Source of the DNA: Sinotaia quadrata
Lineage: Eukaryota; Mollusca; Gastropoda; Architaenioglossa; Viviparidae
Direction of reading: 5' to 3'
Length of the DNA: 64,000 nt
NCBI GenBank assembly: GCA_028829895.1
Contig: CM054180.1
Coordinates: 117,977,973 to 118,041,972, forward strand
Of the stretch, positions 58,453-64,000 are shown one piece after another; position 1 is the first letter of the stretch, and each line of letters opens with the position of its first letter. A program made the translations under genes and the position numbers. The notes beneath the pieces are model-generated. The model saw only the letters and a program-made list of their open reading frames with translations. It had not been told where the DNA came from and searched no databases.

Positions 58453-60250
58453 GCACACTCAAAACTAACCCATGGGTGTGAATAGATCTGCTATCTTAAC
58501 ATTCCTCTTCAAAATACTTAAAATAATATGCATTGCGCATGCGTAATGTATGACAGCAACTCTTACCGTAAGTACTCGTTAAGTACATCCTGCTCTTCCT
58601 GTCAAAGACTGTTGCCAGTAGTAAACTGCACCATTCAGCAAACAGCAAAACGTTCTCTGTGTAATAACGAAACATGTTTTATTGTAAATGTTCTTTTAAA
58701 ACGTGTTCTTATAAAATGCAATAGTTTGAGTTCTTTCAACGAGGATTGTGGAGTTGGTGAGTTGGTAAGGAAGATTGTACTCCTGAAAAGGACATTATCT
58801 TTCTGTGTTACTGTTCTCAGGTTTCCTTCATTACTAAAGGAAACAAGTGCCAGTTATTTTCATTAAGTGTTAAACTGGAACGTTGTAAATTAAATAATCA
58901 AGTAACACGAGGTAGGTCTGGGATGGTGACCCAGTTTCGAAAACAACCTGTACAGAGTTGACGAAAGCTAGCTCAAAACCACCCAAAAGTCGACAAGTTT
59001 ACCGACGGCTTTACTGGAGAAAAGACCAAAAGAAAGACAGTTACGTACAAATTTAGTAGTGGTTGTAGCTAGACATTGTCTACTGCTCACGATCGACGGT
59101 AACGTACATATTTAGCAGTTGTCTTCAACAGTTAGACAATGTGTACTATTTACAACAGATTGCTATGTATACGACAGACTGTTAGGTATAGCTAGACTTT
59201 GGTAAACTGATTACGACAGACTGGTACGTAGACATATTTAGCTGTGGTCTTCTATAGCTGGGCTTTGGTAAAGTACTTACATTGTATAAGAAATCAGAAG
59301 GTGACGAGGTTATTTTCAAAGTGCAAGCGGACTCCCGTCAGTGCCATCACAACGCATGGGCCGGCTGGGTGGGTTGCTGCCCGGGGGCCTCACGAACATA
59401 TTGCCCCATGCTAATCTATGTATATTTTATTCCTACGAGTGGTTGTGTAGGTAGGCGTCCCCAGTGCACTCCTTTGCCCGCCGGCCTATAATGCTGTTAA
59501 GATGGCCCTGGCTCCCGCGGACCCCATTTGTGCTTAAAGTATATCTGTGTCAAAGTATATCTGTGCTCAGTTCAAGTCAATGGCGACTTGACAAATTCGT
59601 TTTTCCCCCTTCATTAAAGTAACACAGAGCAAGGATATAAATACGACTCACAATGTCATCAAATTCCATTTCAAGCTGCTCTTAAATTAGTCTTCTCTAT
59701 AAAACTACTAATCAATAACTTGGGGTAGCAGGGGGTGTGGGGTGGGGTGATAAAAAACAGTTTTCATATGATCTTTCAGGATACTTTTGTATTTCATTCT
59801 CTACTTGCTTTTAAGAACTATTTTGACTACATTTCTTGTTAATAAGTAAAACAGAAATATCTTTTTGTGAAAATTCTGACCTGATCGGGTTTGAATTTAA
59901 ATGATTCAAAATTGTTCGAGAGCGTATTTTGCAATAGGAATAACATGCTTTCCCTTAAAAATGCAGCTTTTAAAAATAAAATGGTAGACTAATTAAACTG
60001 GGTCAACTGTTTTCTAGTAATGAATATAGCGAGAATTGTGAACTTTCTTTCTTTTGTGAAAAGGAAATATAATTAATTTCTCAAATTAGAACACTGTGTA
60101 TTGTGTCATTGTTTGTGCCTTTTGGAAAAGAAAATATTGATTTGAACTATATTGCAAATTTTTATTTTAATTCTGCAGAAAATAAAATTACTTCCCTATA
60201 ATTATAACACTATGTCACAGTTTTATTTTACGAGCAATAAGTGTAGACAG
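58453..60250. other. 1.8 kb without a recognised gene
   Basis: An NRF-1-like GCGCATGCGTAATG near 58534. A degenerate tandem array of about 60 bp with ACGACAGACTG and TTTAGCAG/TTTAGCTGTGGTCTTC at about 59040-59280. A GC-rich patch at 59330-59525 in otherwise AT-rich DNA that may be a transposon remnant. Confidence 0.45.
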
Positions 60251-60578
60251 ATGTTGTATTTCAACTATTCCTTAAAGCAACCATTATATATTACACTACA
60301 CTTGAAAGAAAATCCACCCAACTCAACACCAATGTTGTGTTTCAACTATTCCTTAAAACAACCATTATATATTACACTACACTTGAAAGAAAATCCACCC
60401 AACTCAACACCAATGTTGTATTTCAACTATTCCTTAAAACAACCATTATATATTACACTACACTTGAAAGAAAATCCACCCAACTCAACACCAATGTTGT
60501 ATTTCAACTATTCCTTAAAACAACCATTATATATTACACTACACTTGAAAGAAAATCCACCCAACTCAACACCAATGC
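60251..60578. repeat. 81-bp minisatellite, four copies
   Basis: The unit with ATGTTGTATTTCAACTATTC, CTTAAAACAACCATTATATA and AAATCCACCCAACTCAACAC. The first copy is joined by a partial upstream sequence. The period of 27 codons keeps two frames open. Confidence 0.98.
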
Positions 60579-60724
60579 CACCTATTTAATAGTTATGATT
60601 ATAATTAATAATTAATAATTAATCATCCATAACTAATTACAAGTAATGAGAATCTTCATTTATGTTATTAATATTTCTCCAGCAGACACCACTCGTCTCT
60701 CTTACTTGGTGGATAGGTGGGCGC

Positions 60725-62192
60725 TGTCAGGAAATTTTAGGCAAATTATGCCGAGTTATGGAGATATTATTTTCATTTTATTAATCGTATCTATTTAATT
60801 TATGAGAAGAGGCTTCCGCTAGGCAAATATGTTCGGATGGTGCAATAACATGTTTACGAGTTGAGAGTATGTGGATCACTCTAGAGGTGAAGAAAAGGCT
60901 GTTAACCGGATCCGAGATGCCCATATTTGGTTACTTGCATTCCGTATCGTGACGTAGCGTTAATCCGCCAGCTGACTTAGAGGCGTTAGAGCCATTCATA
61001 TTTATGCATGGCTGAATCGAAATTCTTTAGACGCTCAGATTCATTCACAGTGCCCATTATCCAGGGAAGGCCATTGCGTCCATCATTGACCATGCATGAC
61101 TTTACATAGTGGTAAATATAGTTGACTTCTCTAAATTGTTGTATTTCTCATTTGCAAAATATTGTATAAAATATGTATGTGATTGTTAAATGATTGATGT
61201 ATTTTTCTCACAGAAGCTAAGTGGCGTTAGCAATTGATACATTTTGTAGAAATGATCAAGATAGAATAACCACGTGTGCATTGCTAAACTCCAGCTGTTA
61301 AAATTGTTATAATGGGAAAGTGCTAACGGTGAATAGACGATCATTAACATGCATCGTGTGAACCACAGGCTTAGATATATTGTATTGAGAAACTATACAT
61401 TTGTAAAGCTAAATCATTTGTTCATTTAGATATTTTATTGATTTGAAATTGTGAATTAGCTGCAAGCTAATTAGTGAATATTGTAAAGAGTAATCTATCG
61501 CTGTCACCACTAAGACCATATAATCGCTTATTGTAACATGATACTGTAGAATGATGTTATTCATTTACAGCTTGTCTTAGAGTCTTGAAGTTGAGACTCA
61601 GTTCCAGAGGTTAGACTTGGAGTCTTAACCTGGCATCTTCAGAGTCTGATGTCAACTGTTGAGGACTACGCCAGGTGCCATATCTGACTTTGGAGGAACC
61701 AGACAGAAGTTAGCTGCCGCATGACGTCGGAACTGCACTGGTCGAATAGATGACAGCAACAGTTCAACTACTTCATGAACTATTGAGTTAAGTGGGATAT
61801 GTCCCAGTGATAAACAGATCAGACTGTATTAAAGCATATATATAGCCATTCGGAATTTGGGCTAAACAGGATGTTCATTTTTTTCTATTATTATGAGTTG
61901 TTATTAAATTTGTTGTTATCTTACCCATTGCTACTTAATTGTTTGTAGCACGACTGGATTAGCTAGCTGGGGGCCAAGCCGTAATAAAGGATCATAATTC
62001 TTAAATTATAATTAAAGGGGAGATAACGTTGCTAGCTTGAGCAAGTCAACTGAGGTGTCCTTGAATAATAGCCTGAATCATCTGGCAATTTCGTAGTGGA
62101 TAAGTCAGGCCGTCCGGCTGTCGCTATTGTTAGAGATTATTCAATAACCAATATTGATAACTGGAAATCTAAAATGGGACAGAGTCGTGACA
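60725..62192 (+). mobile_element. candidate solo LTR of an unrelated retrotransposon
   Basis: About 1,468 bp starting TGTCAGGAAATTTTAGGC and ending GAGTCGTGACA: TG...CA ends with TGTCA/TGACA inverted. Inside it CATATATATAG (about 61836-61847) is followed about 130 bp later by TAATAAAGG (about 61980), the promoter-to-polyadenylation spacing expected of an LTR. No target-site duplication is visible (GGCGC against ATGTT) and no primer-binding site follows, so it may be a solo LTR, a truncated copy, or unrelated sequence. Confidence 0.38.
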
Positions 62193-62623
62193 ATGTTGAA
62201 CACGTATTTAGAACCATTAGAATCAAGACCGCAATCAGTAAATAAATTTATGTTGAACACATACTTTGCTCATTTTAATGTTCCTCTTTCTTTATGTACA
62301 TTAAAACAGGATGTTGTGGCAACGTGTATCTAAAGTCGACAATACTATGTGCTTGGCCTTATTTATTTTGTTTGTGCGCATGTGTGTGTGAAGAGGGAGA
62401 TAAAATAGTTTGGTAGTTACAGTGACTATGGCTTAGTAGAATCCACTATTGAAGACTAGTAGCCTACAATACAAGTTCTAGTGTAGTATTAATGTTGTAG
62501 CAGACATTTGCATTAGGTGAAACGTTTCTTCGGCCTCATTGTTAATAATGAAATTCAATGCAGACTTTGATTGTTAAATGAGGAATTTTTTTGTACATAA
62601 ATGATACCTTTTCTATTCACAGT
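62193..62623. other. unassigned DNA
   Basis: No feature recognised. Confidence 0.35.
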
Positions 62624-62750
62624 ATACTATTTATTCAATGAATTGCGAGCGAATATAGTGTCTGACCTATTTATTCAATGAATTGCGAGCGAATATAGTG
62701 TCTGACCTATTTATTCAATGAATTGCGAGCGAAAATAGTGTCTGTCCTAG
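62624..62750. repeat. 41-bp tandem repeat, three copies
   Basis: The unit TATTTATTCAATGAATTGCG plus AGCGAATATAGTGTCTGACC. Confidence 0.95.
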
Positions 62751-62850
62751 TCATAGTGAGTGACGAAGAGACATTTAAGGCGTCAAAACTGTTTGTCACG
62801 TGTGCATGTCACAAGAATCGACACATTTGTAGCATGATAATACGTTTGCT

Positions 62851-63112
62851 TTCATTTCTTCGTTGATGGTAGTTGTTCATCTTACTGACGTCACACTGGC
62901 CCAAAGTTGACACTGCAAGCTCAAGATAGAAGCAAAATTTGCTTTGCTTTCTCCGCAAGTAGGGGTGGTTGTTCATCCCAATGACGTCACACTGGCCCAA
63001 CGTTGACACTGCAAGCACAAGTTGGAAGCAAAATTTGCTTTGCTTTCTCCGCCACTAGGGGTGGTTGTTCATCCCACTGACGTCACACTGGCCCAAAGTT
63101 GACACTGCAAGC
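62851..63112. repeat. 96-bp tandem repeat with a CRE palindrome in each unit
   Basis: TGACGTCA starts at 62886, 62982 and 63078 (period exactly 96), each followed by CACTGGCCCAAAGTTGACAC. Copies are nearly identical. Confidence 0.97.
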
Positions 63113-63415
63113 ACAAAATGAAAATAGATAATTGACCATTCCACTTTCTTAATCTGATCCTGTCCAAAATGTCGTCGGTAGGTGCATCGCTAGTTTATCA
63201 TATCTCATTCCGAGTGCAAAAATTTTATTTGAGACTGTATTATTACAGATATTATTACACTTAAGTGTACATTTTCCTTACATCGTGGACAAATTATCAT
63301 TTCATTTATCAAAATTATCAGTCATAATGACTTGTTTATTTGTTTATATGGTATGTACATGTATACCTTAGGGCTTTTGTTAGTGTAGTAATCAAAACAA
63401 AAGACGGAAATATTT
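63113..63415. other. unassigned DNA
   Basis: No feature recognised. Confidence 0.35.
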
Positions 63416-63640
63416 TTTGTTAATGCCGTAATGAAGACAAATGACGAAATGTTTGTGTTAATGACGTAATGAAGACAACTGACGAAATGCTTTTGTTAAC
63501 GTAATGAAGACAAATGACGAAATGTTTGTGTTAATGCCGTAATGAAGACAAATGACGAAATGTTTGTGTTAATGACCTAATGAAAACAACTGACGAAATG
63601 TTTTTGTTAATGCCGTAATGAAGACAAATGACGAAAAAGG
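63416..63640. repeat. 38-bp minisatellite, about six copies
   Basis: The unit GTTAATGCCGTAATGAAGAC plus AAATGACGAAATGTTTGT, with one shortened copy near 63500. Confidence 0.95.
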
Positions 63641-64000
63641 AGTATTAACTTTTATGTGTCATGGCTGAAAGTAAAGGAAAAGTTTAAATAACATTCAGAT
63701 GAACTTAATATCGCGATGTCTTTAAGATAGTCTTATTATGCACATTGGTATTGTACTAACTTGTCACGCTTGTCATTTAACCGATACTCATTAGGAGACA
63801 ATTAAAACTGTTTGACCCACCCCAAACCCCTCCCACAAATATAGTTCGAATAAAACAGAAATGCACACTAATGTATATTTTATAAAGATGAGAAAAAGGA
63901 GACTTTATTTTATTGCAACGGGATATTTTTTTTTCTAGTACACGTTTGTAAGGAGTCGCTGACTTTATATAACTAACTTCTTGAGGTGCCAACAGGTCCT
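63641..64000. other. unassigned DNA to the window end
   Basis: Unique sequence; a short minus ORF (63777-63992) shows no recognisable motif. Confidence 0.35.

Overview
The window is AT-rich animal genomic DNA. It has spliced genes with GT/AG introns, long gene-poor stretches, many dinucleotide microsatellites ((CA)n, (GA)n) and about forty minisatellite-type tandem arrays. Nothing in it looks bacterial: there are no operons, ribosome-binding sites or dense ORFs. A cytosolic phospholipase A2 gene with an animal-type C2 domain plus this repeat profile suggests an invertebrate. A mollusc is my best guess, but an invertebrate deuterostome or another lophotrochozoan cannot be excluded from sequence alone. 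Layout, left part: positions 1692-10006 hold, on the minus strand, four exons of a cPLA2 (group IV phospholipase A2) gene. Together they encode most of the N-terminal calcium-binding C2 domain, and their reading phases agree at every junction. The catalytic exons would lie left of position 1; the first exon lies right of 10006 and was not found. A second pair of possible minus-strand exons (9092-9333) sits inside the gene, with phases that do not fit its present order. Middle: 14791-16388 is an old solo LTR with a perfect 5-bp target duplication (GTCAT). Large stretches around it hold only tandem arrays and unrecognised sequence. Weak candidates include a possible first exon at 21851, a decayed ORF near 30040-30386, a 15-residue-repeat ORF at 31740-32369, two tRNA-derived SINE fragments, and an interspersed repeat present at 18499 and 31464. 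Right part: 44418-52694 is a complete, apparently very young Ty3/gypsy-type LTR retrotransposon (8,277 bp, minus strand) with two 1,546-bp LTRs that I read as identical. It carries a single 1,480-residue Gag-Pol ORF. Its domain order is Gag - zinc knuckle - protease - INTEGRASE - reverse transcriptase - RNase H. Integrase lies before reverse transcriptase, as in the unusual Gmr1-like group and unlike ordinary gypsy elements. Its capsid resembles the SCAN domain, and RNase H is frameshifted near its end. It sits in a (TG)n/(GA)n microsatellite, and its older solo-LTR relative also sits inside a minisatellite. The last 10 kb hold three separate tandem arrays whose units each carry the CREB/ATF palindrome TGACGTCA, a 174-bp higher-order repeat, and a second LTR-like segment (60725-62192).
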